Shown: positions 1 to 8,295 of the stretch, one piece after another
How positions within the stretch are numbered: the stretch's first letter is position 1
Layout of the letters: every line of letters begins with the position of its first letter
DNA from: Nitrospinota bacterium
GTDB lineage: Bacteria > Nitrospinota_A > UBA7883
Assembly (NCBI GenBank): GCA_016207925.1
Contig: JACQZB010000032.1
Location: 1 to 34,456 of the forward strand
DNA: 34,456 nt
Direction: 5' to 3'
Program-made: the position numbers and the translations under genes
Notes under the pieces: generated by a model
The model's database searches: none
Seen by the model: only the letters and a program-made list of their open reading frames with translations
Told to the model about the DNA's origin: nothing

Positions 1-399
1 ACTCCCCTGCGCCACCCGCTCCCCGCCCACGTCAATGACGCTTGCGTTGATGCTCACGGGAACCACGGCGCCGTCGGCGCGGACGATCTCCGCGTCCGGA
101 ACGTGAACGTGGCCGGTTTCCCACATGCTCGCGAACGCCTTCTGGTACCGCTCAAGGTCGGCGCGGGGATGAATCATGGTGAAATTCATCGTGGCCAACT
201 GTTCCTTGCTGGCGCCGAACAGGGTTTCGGCCTGGCGGTTGGCCTCGATCAGCCGCCCGTCGCGGGTGGCCAGCAGGATGGCGTCGCTGGCATGTTCCAT
301 CAGCGCGCGGTATTTTTGCTCCGCCTCGCCTTGCGCGGCGTGGTCATGCCCGCCTTGGCCAGCCAAGGTTTTACGCAACTTCGCCATTAGGCTGGTCAT
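1..399 (-). CDS. PAS-domain sensory protein (partial; continues past the window start)
   Basis: Reverse-strand reading from ATG at 399 stays open to base 1: MTSLMAKLRKTLAGQGGHDHAAQGEAEQKYRALMEHASDAILLATRDGRLIEANRQAETLFG...HVHVPDAEIVRADGAVVPVSINASVIDVGGERVAQGS; typical PAS fold pattern. Not in the ORF track because it runs off the edge. Confidence 0.8.
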   Translation of the reverse strand, partial: MTSLMAKLRKTLAGQGGHDHAAQGEAEQKYRALMEHASDAILLATRDGRLIEANRQAETLFGASKEQLATMNFTMIHPRADLERYQKAFASMWETGHVHVPDAEIVRADGAVVPVSINASVIDVGGERVAQGS

Positions 400-661
400 G
401 GTTCCCTTGGAAGGAAACGATGAATAAGAACTGCCACATTACACTCCAGACACGCCGCGCCACCCCAGCGCGCAACGCGCTCCCGGCCTGGGATGTTCCG
501 GCCATTCTGTTACAACCTGGAATACGGCCCAGCAGCGCGGCGCGGGGAAGCGCGATGACTACTTTTATTACACTTCCCTAATACCGCTCCGCGGCATGGC
601 CGCGCTTCACCCAAAAGACGCGCCATACCGGCGAGGGCGATCCGAAAGGAGTGAACACCGC

Positions 662-681
662 TTGCAAGCCAGGGCTTGCAA
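662..681. repeat. Near-perfect 20-bp palindrome (TTGCAAGCC-AG-GGCTTGCAA) in a long non-coding region
   Basis: 9-bp arms with 2-nt spacer read directly from sequence. Confidence 0.8.
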
Positions 682-873
682 AGTCCCACGGCGTTTTCCA
701 ATGTGGCGAACGGACCTCCTGCCGCCTGAACCGTATTCCACCTTACCTTAGGCATAAGTTACTATGAATAAGGGGGTTGTGTCAATGCCGCTCGTGGGCG
801 GCGGGCGGCGGATCGCCTTTACAGCGGCTCCGGGCAGGAGTAGCATGAAAGGTCAAGAAGGCGCTGTTGAACC

Positions 874-1233
874 ATGATGACAAGCTTTTTCGAAAATCTT
901 GAACCCGACATTGACCTGGCGCCGGGGCGCATCCTTTTCAGCCAAGGCGAGCCGGGCGACGCCGCCTACATCGTCCATTCCGGCTATCTGGATTTGCTGG
1001 TGGGCGGGGCCGAATTGACCTCTATCATGCCCGGCGAAATCGTGGGCGAAATGGCGCTGGTGGAGAACCAGACCCGGTTCGCCACGGCGGCGGCGGGCAA
1101 GGAGGGGGCGCGGTTGTACCGAATCAACCGCGACAGGTTTCTCACGCTCACGCGGGAGCGGCCCGCCTTCGCGCTGGCAGTGATGAAAACCATGTCCGAC
1201 CGGCTGCGCAAGTGGGGGGCTTTGTTCGAATAA
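874..1233 (+). CDS. Cyclic nucleotide-binding (Crp/Fnr N-terminal-like) single-domain protein
   Basis: GRILFSQGEPGDAAYIVHSGYLDLLV...IMPGEIVGEMALVENQTRFATAAA is a cNMP-binding fold; no HTH after it. Confidence 0.85.
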   Translation: MMTSFFENLEPDIDLAPGRILFSQGEPGDAAYIVHSGYLDLLVGGAELTSIMPGEIVGEMALVENQTRFATAAAGKEGARLYRINRDRFLTLTRERPAFALAVMKTMSDRLRKWGALFE

Positions 1234-1239
1234 CGGCGG

Positions 1240-2130
1240 TCAGTTTCCCTGTACCGCGGCCACGGCCCGCGCGCTGAAGTATTGATAGAATCCCACCGAG
1301 GCGATCACCAGCGAACCGGCCAGCGCCGACGCCGGTGTGGGCAATTCCCCCAGCGCCACGGCGGCGTACACCAGCGCGAAGAACGGGATCAACAATTTGA
1401 AAGCCGCCGCGTCGGCGGAGCCAAGCCGGCTCATACCCATGTTGAACAGGGCGGCGGGGACGCTCATGCTCGCCGCGCCCATGAAGGCGGCCAGCGCCAT
1501 TTGCCCCGGCGCGGGCGGGGTGAATTTCCCCATCGCCACCACGGCCGCCATGGACACCACGGCGCCCGACCAAAAGGTCCACTGCGACACCTTGGCCCAG
1601 CCAAGCCGGGCCAACGGCGCCTCCACGGCCAGGGTGATGACGGCGATCAACAGCGCGGAGACGAGCAGACCCGCCACCCCCATCAGGTCTCCGCCCCACA
1701 TCCCGCGCTCCAGGCTGATCCATGCCACCCCCATAAAGCCGCCGGCCAGCGCCACAAGCTGGGGCGCGGTGAACCGCTTGCGGCCCAGCGCCCCCGCCGC
1801 CACCGCCACCATCAGCGCGTTGGAGATCACGATGACCGAGGCCAGCGACGGAGTGACTACCCGCGACGCGGTGAGGATCAGGAACAGTATGGCCGGGGAT
1901 ATGGCGCCGCACAGCAGCATCACCATTTTTTCATGCGGCAAGGGCGCGGGCCCCCGCGCGCCGAGGCGCCCAAAGGCGGAAAATGCCAGCGCGCAGAACA
2001 GAGAGGAGAGCGCCACGAACGTGGGCACGCCTGCGTCGCTTTCCACCGCGCGGGCAAGGGGGTAGCCGATGGCGAACAGCGCGCTGGCGGTGACCAGGGC
2101 CGCCCGCGCGAACGGATGTCCGCGGGACAT
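1240..2130 (-). CDS. EamA/DMT-family transporter
   Basis: 296 aa, ~10 hydrophobic segments with internal duplication typical of EamA proteins. Confidence 0.75.
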   Translation of the reverse strand: MSRGHPFARAALVTASALFAIGYPLARAVESDAGVPTFVALSSLFCALAFSAFGRLGARGPAPLPHEKMVMLLCGAISPAILFLILTASRVVTPSLASVIVISNALMVAVAAGALGRKRFTAPQLVALAGGFMGVAWISLERGMWGGDLMGVAGLLVSALLIAVITLAVEAPLARLGWAKVSQWTFWSGAVVSMAAVVAMGKFTPPAPGQMALAAFMGAASMSVPAALFNMGMSRLGSADAAAFKLLIPFFALVYAAVALGELPTPASALAGSLVIASVGFYQYFSARAVAAVQGN

Positions 2131-2255
2131 ACTGCTTCTTCAATCCTCCTCCCTCTACAATACCACGCCGGGCGCCTTGCGCGCCGTCCCCGCGTGCGGT
2201 ACGCTATTGGCCCACGCTGGCGAGATGATCCCCAGCGGTTTGGCGAGGAATTGCG

Positions 2256-2750
2256 ATGCGTGTCAAGGCTGTGTATCCCGGCTCGTTCGATCCGGTCACC
2301 TTCGGGCATATTGACCTGATCCGCCGCGGGGCGGCGATGTTCAGCGAGGTGGTGGTGGGCGTGGCGGACAATCCGCGCAAGGCCCACCTGTTCACCATGG
2401 AGGAGCGGGTGGCGTTTTTGCGCCAGGCCACCGCGGGGATGGCCAACGTAAGCGTGATGGGCTTCACCTCGCTGTTGGTGGAGTTCGCCCGCTCGGTGGA
2501 CGCGCGGGTGATCATCAAGGGGCTGCGCGCCGTTTCCGACTTCGAGTACGAAATGCAGATGTCGCTTATCAACCGCCGCCTGGCCGCGGGCGTGGAGACG
2601 GTGTTCATGATGCCCAGCGAGGAGTACCTGTTCGTCTCCTCCAGCGTGGTCAAGGAGGTCGCCTCATTGCTGGGGGACGTCAGTTCCATGGCCCCCGATT
2701 TCATCGGGAGCGCCCTGCGCGAGCGGCTGCTCTCCGCCGGCGGCGAATAA
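2256..2750 (+). CDS. coaD: Pantetheine-phosphate adenylyltransferase
   Basis: MRVKAVYPGSFDPVTFGHIDLIRRGA...IIKGLRAVSDFEYEMQMSLINRRL...YLFVSSSVVKEVASLLGDVSSMAP. Confidence 0.97.
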   Translation: MRVKAVYPGSFDPVTFGHIDLIRRGAAMFSEVVVGVADNPRKAHLFTMEERVAFLRQATAGMANVSVMGFTSLLVEFARSVDARVIIKGLRAVSDFEYEMQMSLINRRLAAGVETVFMMPSEEYLFVSSSVVKEVASLLGDVSSMAPDFIGSALRERLLSAGGE

Positions 2751-2768
2751 TCCACTCCGGAGTTCCCC

Positions 2769-3962
2769 ATGAAACTCGCCGACCGTTTGGCCCAGATCAA
2801 GCCCTCTCCCACCCTGGAGATCACCGCCAAGGCCAAGGCGATGAAAGCGCAGGGAATTGACCTGGTGGGGTTCGGCGCGGGCGAGCCGGACTTCGACACG
2901 CCGGAGTTCGTCAAGGAGGCCGCCATCAAGGCGCTGCGCGAGGGGAAAACCAAATACACCGACGCGGGCGGCCTGCCGCAACTGCGCGACGTGCTGTGCG
3001 CCTACTACCAGCGTACGGAGGGGCTGGGCTACACGCGCGCGCAGGCCATCATCTCCAACGGCGGCAAGCATGTGCTCTACAACCTGTTCCAGGCGCTGCT
3101 TTCCCCCGGCGACGAGGTTATCATCCCCACGCCGTTCTGGGTCTCTTACCCCGACCAGGTGTTGCTGGCCGGCGGAACGCCGGTATTCCTGCCCACGCGC
3201 GAGGAAAACGGTTTTTGCTTCACCGCCGGGGAACTGGAAAAGCTCATCACGCCGCGCACCCGCGCCATCGTGATTAATTCACCGTCCAATCCTTCCGGCG
3301 CGGTGTATGACGAGGCGACGCTGCGCGCCGTGTGCGAGGTGGCGGTCCGGCGCAAGGTGTTCATCGTGTGGGACGAGATTTACAAGGACATCTATTATGG
3401 CGAAGGGCGGTTGCGCTCACTGCCGTTTTACGACCCGGAGGTTTTGCCCTACACGCTGATCTGTTCGGGCCTGTCGAAAAACTTTTCCATGACTGGCTGG
3501 CGCATCGGCTGGCTTTTGGGGGACGCGGCGCTGATCAAGGCCATGGACATGATCCAGAGCCAGAGCACCTCCAACCCCGTCTCCTTCGCCCAGTACGGCG
3601 CCATCGCCGCGCTGGAAAAGGGGCCGGAGCATATCGGCGAGTGGTTAGAGCATTTCCGCGCCCGTCGCGACGCATTGCTGGCGGCGTTCCAGCGGATTCC
3701 GGGAATGCGCTGCCTGGAGCCGCAAGGGGCGTTCTACGTGTTCCCCAACATCTCCGGCTGGTTCGGTAAGTCGTGGAAGGGCGGGGTGATAAACGACTCC
3801 TACGGCGCCACGAAGTTTTTGCTGGAGGAAGCGCAAGTGGCCGTGGTGCCCGGCGCCCCCTTCGGCGCGCCGGAGAACATCCGCATCTCCTACGCCCTTT
3901 CGATGGCGGAGATCGAAAAGGGGATCGCGCGCATCGCCAAGGCCGTCCAGACCCTCGGCTGA
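2769..3962 (+). CDS. Pyridoxal-phosphate aspartate aminotransferase (class I)
   Basis: GFGAGEPDFDTPEFVKEAA, NSPSNPSGAVYDE, CSGLSKNFSMTGWRIGW (PLP lysine region). Confidence 0.93.
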   Translation: MKLADRLAQIKPSPTLEITAKAKAMKAQGIDLVGFGAGEPDFDTPEFVKEAAIKALREGKTKYTDAGGLPQLRDVLCAYYQRTEGLGYTRAQAIISNGGKHVLYNLFQALLSPGDEVIIPTPFWVSYPDQVLLAGGTPVFLPTREENGFCFTAGELEKLITPRTRAIVINSPSNPSGAVYDEATLRAVCEVAVRRKVFIVWDEIYKDIYYGEGRLRSLPFYDPEVLPYTLICSGLSKNFSMTGWRIGWLLGDAALIKAMDMIQSQSTSNPVSFAQYGAIAALEKGPEHIGEWLEHFRARRDALLAAFQRIPGMRCLEPQGAFYVFPNISGWFGKSWKGGVINDSYGATKFLLEEAQVAVVPGAPFGAPENIRISYALSMAEIEKGIARIAKAVQTLG

Positions 3963-3980
3963 TTAATAAAGCGGGGGAAT

Positions 3981-4184
3981 TTACTTGAGGGCGATTTCGA
4001 GGGGATGGTTTTTCAACTGGCTGACCTTCATTATGGAAAAGCCCAACACGTTTCCATCGGCGTCCACTTTTTCCATGACCTGATCGTTGCCAGTCTCGCG
4101 GAAGTATCCCGCCTTGTTCTGGAAAGTGACCTCGAGAAAATCCCCCTCAGGGTCATACCAGACTTTTACGATGGCCTTTTCCAT
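3981..4184 (-). CDS. DUF2283 family protein
   Basis: MEKAIVKVWYDPEGDFLEVTFQNKAGYFRETGNDQVMEKVDADGNVLGFSIMKVSQL matches the short DUF2283 pattern; overlaps the upstream gene by 19 nt. Confidence 0.7.
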   Translation of the reverse strand: MEKAIVKVWYDPEGDFLEVTFQNKAGYFRETGNDQVMEKVDADGNVLGFSIMKVSQLKNHPLEIALK

Positions 4185-4486
4185 ACGATCTCACCTTGCT
4201 TGATTTTATCAGTTAGATACGCCGTTAGCAAAAATGCCCCAGCCTCACCTTTTTTCACCACGGCGCAAAGATATTTACCTCCAACCGGGGTATGTTCATA
4301 ATAGCGGTAGTAAAGAAGCGCCTCGCTGTCGCTGGCCGAGCGGTTCACCCGCACGGGAGATTGAAGGGTCTCCTCAATGGCCGGAAACATATCCGCCATT
4401 TCCGGATGTTCCAGAATATGCGCCATCCGTTCATTGGTAATCCTGACGGGGGTATTGCGGTAATCGAATATCCGCCGCACGGTCAA
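4166..4486 (-). CDS. Putative RelE/PBECR-like nuclease-fold protein (possible toxin)
   Basis: 106 aa, TTG start; ITNERMAHILEHPEM...YYRYYEHTPVGGKYLCAVVKKG..AFLLTAYLTDKIKQGEIVW resembles phage-Barnase-EndoU-ColicinE5-RelE type domains. By-eye assignment. Confidence 0.5.
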   Translation of the reverse strand: MTVRRIFDYRNTPVRITNERMAHILEHPEMADMFPAIEETLQSPVRVNRSASDSEALLYYRYYEHTPVGGKYLCAVVKKGEAGAFLLTAYLTDKIKQGEIVWKRPS

Positions 4487-4821
4487 TCGCCAAGATTTAT
4501 TTGAAGGTCTCCGCCAAACTGTAACCCGGTTACCTTGCCCGCCATTTCAATAATATCGCTGATGTTTTTCCGGCTATAGTTTGTCCCAAGCCAATACCCG
4601 GAGGATAGTTGCAACGAATATTCGCTTACCAAGTCTGGCCGGCCAGGGTATAGCTCGTCAGAATTTCTTGCGAGGTATCGGCGTTTACGTCCATGCTTGG
4701 GAAGCGCGGCGAAACGATCTAGAAATGTCGTATCGCGTTTCGCCAGCAATTCAAAAACCTGAACCATTACATCTTTTGCGTTTCGCGCGGAGTGTTCCTT
4801 CCCTTCAAACACAAACCCCAT
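4483..4821 (-). CDS. SeqA C-terminal-like domain protein (putative)
   Basis: GRKRRYLARNSDELYP...SSGYWLGTNYSRKNISDIIEMAGKVTGL resembles the E. coli SeqA C-terminal region (RTRVYFAADEQTLL...GTPYWVITNTNTGRKCSMIEHIMQSM). Stop overlaps next start (TTGA). Confidence 0.45.
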   Translation of the reverse strand: MGFVFEGKEHSARNAKDVMVQVFELLAKRDTTFLDRFAALPKHGRKRRYLARNSDELYPGRPDLVSEYSLQLSSGYWLGTNYSRKNISDIIEMAGKVTGLQFGGDLQINLGD

Positions 4822-5008
4822 GGAGGAAGGCGATTGGGCGGAATGGGGGGGCGTGGCGGCATGCGTGGGCTTGGAACGGGCGTGTTTCCGGAAACCTTGC
4901 CCACCTTACTCATTCGGCTCTTCCCCGTGCGCAGATAGGACTTGACGCGGATTATACTACCAGCATGTGATAATGGATATGACCAAAATAATCAGGAGAA
5001 ACCTCCCC

Positions 5009-5461
5009 ATGCTCACCGAAGGCTCGAAAGCCCCCGCGTTCACGTTGCCGGATCAGGAGGGCAAGCCGCGCTCATTGGCGGAGTTTGCCGGAAAGCGGCT
5101 GGTGATCTTCTTCTACCCCAAGGCCAACACCGGAGGCTGAACATCCGAGGCGGCCGGGTTCCGGGACGCGCAAGACGATTTCAAGAAAAACAAGACGGCC
5201 ATCATCGGCATCAGCCGCGACAAGCCCGCCACGCAAAAAGCGTGGGCGGAAAAATATTCGCTCCCCTTTCCGCTGCTTTCCGACCCGGACGCGGCTGTCC
5301 ATAAAAAATACGGCGCCTGGGGCGCGAAAACCTTGTACGGGGAAAAACGCCAGGGAGTGATCCGCACCACCATCGTGGTGGGCGCGGACGGCGCCGTGGA
5401 GCGGATATACCGGAACGTCAAGGCGCTGGGTCACGCCGCCGCCGTGCTGGGTGGGTTGTGA
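5009..5461 (+). CDS. Peroxiredoxin (BCP/AhpC-TSA type), candidate selenoprotein with in-frame TGA (Sec) at 5138..5140
   Basis: Continuous reading through TGA gives MLTEGSKAPAFTLPDQEGKPRSLAEFAGKRLVIFFYPKANTGGUTSEAAGFRDAQDDFKKNKTAIIGISRDKPATQKAWAEKYSLPFPLLSDPDAAVHKKYGAWGAKTLYGEKRQGVIRTTIVVGADGAVERIYRNVKALGHAAAVLGGL*. The TGA is exactly at the peroxidatic Cys site; SD-like AGGAGA at 4994..4999. Confidence 0.88.
5150..5169 (+). promoter_or_regulatory. SECIS-like hairpin downstream of in-frame UGA
   Basis: GCG-G-CCGG-GUU-CCGG-GA-CGC: 4-bp upper stem plus 3-bp lower stem, apical loop GUU at 5158..5160, 17 nt after the UGA. Confidence 0.6.
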
Positions 5462-5462
5462 C

Positions 5463-5762
5463 TTATTTATAACGGTAGGTGATGCGGCCGCGGGTGAGGT
5501 CGTAGGGCGAAAGCTCCATGCGCACCCGGTCGCCCGGCAGGATGCGGATGAAGAACTTGCGCATCTTGCCGGATACGTGGGCGAGCACCTGGAACCCGTT
5601 GTCCAGTTGCACCTTGAACATGGCGTTGGGCAGCGACTCCTGCACGGCGCCTTCTACCTCGACGGCCTTGTCGCTGCCGGTCAGCTCGCGCGGGGTGTCG
5701 TCCAGATCCGGCCCCTGCTTCCTTTTTTTGCCCGAAGGCTTGGTAGCGCTCTTCTTCGCCAT
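5463..5762 (-). CDS. infA: Translation initiation factor IF-1 with Lys-rich N-terminal extension
   Basis: [66 protein letters not shown]. Confidence 0.95.
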   Translation of the reverse strand: MAKKSATKPSGKKRKQGPDLDDTPRELTGSDKAVEVEGAVQESLPNAMFKVQLDNGFQVLAHVSGKMRKFFIRILPGDRVRMELSPYDLTRGRITYRYK

Positions 5763-5881
5763 GGTTACTTAGTATATGTCCCAAACGGGTTTTATGTTAA
5801 ACAATCATTATACACCAGTTTTCATGCGGCGCGTTGCCCGCGGAGCGTCCGGCGCGTACAATGTCATTCCGGGAGTGAATC

Positions 5882-6247
5882 ATGATTATCGAAAAGTACA
5901 ACGCCGCGCAAGACGTGGCCCTGTTCCGCCTCAAGGGGAAGCTTATCAGCTCCTCGATGGACAAGCTCAAGGCGGGGCTGGACGCCGCGCTGGCCGGGGG
6001 CGCGGCCAAGGTGGCCGTCAACCTCAAGGGGGTGGAGGTGGTGGACTCGGCGGCGGTGGGGCTGTTGATCAGCCGGGCGCGCGCCGCGAAAAAAGCGGGC
6101 GGCGCCTTGATCCTGTGCGAGCCGCAATCCGGCGCGCGCGCGTTGCTTCAATTGGTGGACGCCGCCGGCGCCCTGCCGGTGTGGGAAACCGAGAACGAGG
6201 CCATCGCCTCGCTGGGCAAGCGGGCGGAAGAAGCCGCCGGGGAGTGA
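5882..6247 (+). CDS. STAS-domain anti-sigma factor antagonist-like protein
   Basis: LKGKLISSSMDKLKAGLDAAL...VAVNLKGVEVVDSAAVGLLISRARAAKKAGGALILCEP. Confidence 0.88.
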   Translation: MIIEKYNAAQDVALFRLKGKLISSSMDKLKAGLDAALAGGAAKVAVNLKGVEVVDSAAVGLLISRARAAKKAGGALILCEPQSGARALLQLVDAAGALPVWETENEAIASLGKRAEEAAGE

Positions 6248-6601
<354 letters not shown>

Positions 6602-6609
6602 CTAAGTTT

Positions 6610-6686
6610 TGGTGCGCCCGGCAGGCTTCGAACCTGCGGCCCTCAGATCCGGAATCTGATACTCTATCCATCTGAGCTACGGGCGC
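6610..6686 (-). tRNA. tRNA-Arg(CCG)
   Basis: Reverse strand gcgcccgtagctcagatggatagagtatcagattCCGgatctgagggccgcaggttcgaagcctgccgggcgcACCA; complete cloverleaf with encoded CCA. Confidence 0.95.
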
Positions 6687-6782
6687 CGCGAACCGGTAGT
6701 GTACCATAACGCCCCGCGTGAACCAACGCGGGGGGCGCGGGGGTAGTGGGTCAGTTTGAATTATTTTTGGAAAAGCGTGCGG

Positions 6783-6866
6783 CAAGGTCCTTCGGCTTTG
6801 CCTCAGGACTTCAACAATAAGCGTGAGATGCCTTTACCGGCGCCCTGAGCGGAGCGAAGGGCCTTG
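6783..6866. repeat. Imperfect inverted repeat of the 'PERSEGP' type (REP/MITE-like)
   Basis: Left arm caaggtccttcggctttgcctcagg (6783..6807) and right arm cctgagcggagcgaagggccttg (6844..6866) are imperfect reverse complements. Confidence 0.75.
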
Positions 6867-8148
6867 CGGTTCAAATTTCAAAGCGCTTATGGTTTTCCCC
6901 GCGCCAGCGGGCGCCGCGGGATTCCGGCTCGTGGAGCAGGACAACGCGGGGCAGGGTCAGGCTCATGCCATCACCGCGTCGGTGAACGACGCCGCCGCCG
7001 TCTATTACAACCCCGCCGCCATGGCGGAAGCCGGTTCCTACGCCGCCAAGGCCGGCTTTCAGTTCGTTGATCCCAAGAACCAGTACTCCGGCCCCGTCCG
7101 CTCCTTTGAAACCGCCAACGAAACCTTCGCCGTGCCGCACCTGTATGTGATGAAGAACTTCGGCGAGTCCGGCTGGGCCGTGGGGCTGGGCGCGTTCGCC
7201 AACTTCGGCACGGGCACGAACTGGAGCATGTACGACACCTTCAACTACGAAGCGACCAACACCAAGCTGACCTCCTCCACCGTCAACCTCAACGTCGCCC
7301 GGCGTTTGAGCGACACCATAAGCGTGGCCGTGGGCGTGGACTACCTCAAGGCGGATGTGATCTACGATTCGATGTATCCCTTCGGCTCCATCCTTTCCGC
7401 CTCCATCCCCGACGGCTACCTGAACATCAAGGGGGACGGCGGCGGATTCGGGTTCAACGTGGCGGCGCTGATCAAACCCTCGGCCAGCATTAAAATCGGC
7501 GTCTCCTACCGCTCGCGCGTCACCGTCAAGTTGTCGGGGGACGCGCTTATCCACAACTTCCCCGGCGCCCTGCGCCCCCTGCTGGCCGCCAAGGGCGTTG
7601 CGGGCGACGACTGGGCCTCCGGCGTCGAGGCGGACCTTAACCTGCCCGACATGCTGCAAGTGGGCGTGGCCTACCAGGCCTCCGAGCGGCTGCTGGTGGA
7701 GTTCGACGCGGACTACACCGGCTGGTCGTCGCTTGACACGCTGGACTTCAAATTCTCGAAACCGCTGGTAATCCCCGCGTCCGGCGCGGCGCTGTTGCCC
7801 GCCACGCGCGTGAAAACCTTCGACTGGAAAAACGTGGTGGCCCTGCGCCTGGGCGCCGCCTACCAATATTCAGAGGCGCTCACCCTTCGCTGCGGCGCGT
7901 ACCACGACCCCTCGCCCGTGCCGGAGGAGACCTTCACCCCGCGTCTGCCGGACGGGGACCGCCGGCTGGCTTCGCTGGGCTTCACCTACCGCGCCGCGGA
8001 CAATTTCACCATAGACGCCGCCTACTCATACCTGTGGACGGACACGCGCTCCGTGGACAACGCCGTGGGCGCGCCCTACGTCACCGTGGACGGCGACTAT
8101 AAATCCACCACGAACATTTTCGGGGCGTCGGTGGGCTACCGGTTCTGA
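6823..8148 (+). CDS. FadL/OmpP1-family outer membrane porin (start uncertain; abnormal N-terminus)
   Basis: AGFRLVEQDNAGQGQAHAITASVNDAAAVYYNPAAMAEAGSYAAKAG... C-terminal VGYRF. Start could be GTG 6823 or ATG 6889. Confidence 0.88.
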   Translation: MRCLYRRPERSEGPCGSNFKALMVFPAPAGAAGFRLVEQDNAGQGQAHAITASVNDAAAVYYNPAAMAEAGSYAAKAGFQFVDPKNQYSGPVRSFETANETFAVPHLYVMKNFGESGWAVGLGAFANFGTGTNWSMYDTFNYEATNTKLTSSTVNLNVARRLSDTISVAVGVDYLKADVIYDSMYPFGSILSASIPDGYLNIKGDGGGFGFNVAALIKPSASIKIGVSYRSRVTVKLSGDALIHNFPGALRPLLAAKGVAGDDWASGVEADLNLPDMLQVGVAYQASERLLVEFDADYTGWSSLDTLDFKFSKPLVIPASGAALLPATRVKTFDWKNVVALRLGAAYQYSEALTLRCGAYHDPSPVPEETFTPRLPDGDRRLASLGFTYRAADNFTIDAAYSYLWTDTRSVDNAVGAPYVTVDGDYKSTTNIFGASVGYRF

Positions 8149-8184
8149 CAGGATGATTTCAACGCCGCGCCTTGGGCGTGGCGG

Positions 8185-8228
8185 GGAGCGGGACGCTTTT
8201 TCGAGGAGCCTTCCCGCTCCTTTTTTTT
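8185..8228 (+). terminator. Rho-independent terminator after the FadL-family gene
   Basis: ggagcggga ... tcccgctcc followed by TTTTTTTT (8221..8228). Confidence 0.85.
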
Positions 8229-8295
8229 GCGCCATCGCTCCCCGTTCCCCTTTTTCCGCTCCACCGCATACAATGGATAAAACTCCGGAGGCGTC

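Noticed and set aside
1282-2319. Long plus-strand ORFs (1282..2319, 1337..2065) opposite the EamA transporter
   Set aside because: Low-complexity His/Arg/Gly-rich translations typical of shadow ORFs in GC-rich coding DNA; the minus-strand transporter is clearly real.
4941-4958. TTGACG...TATACT promoter-like hexamers upstream of the peroxiredoxin
   Set aside because: Spacing between the hexamers is only about 6 nt, far too short for a sigma-70 promoter.
4942-5304. ORFs 4942..5304 (+) and 5072..5434 / 5113..5421 (-) over the peroxiredoxin
   Set aside because: They only appear because the real gene is broken at the TGA; translations do not resemble any family, while the read-through product is a clear peroxiredoxin.
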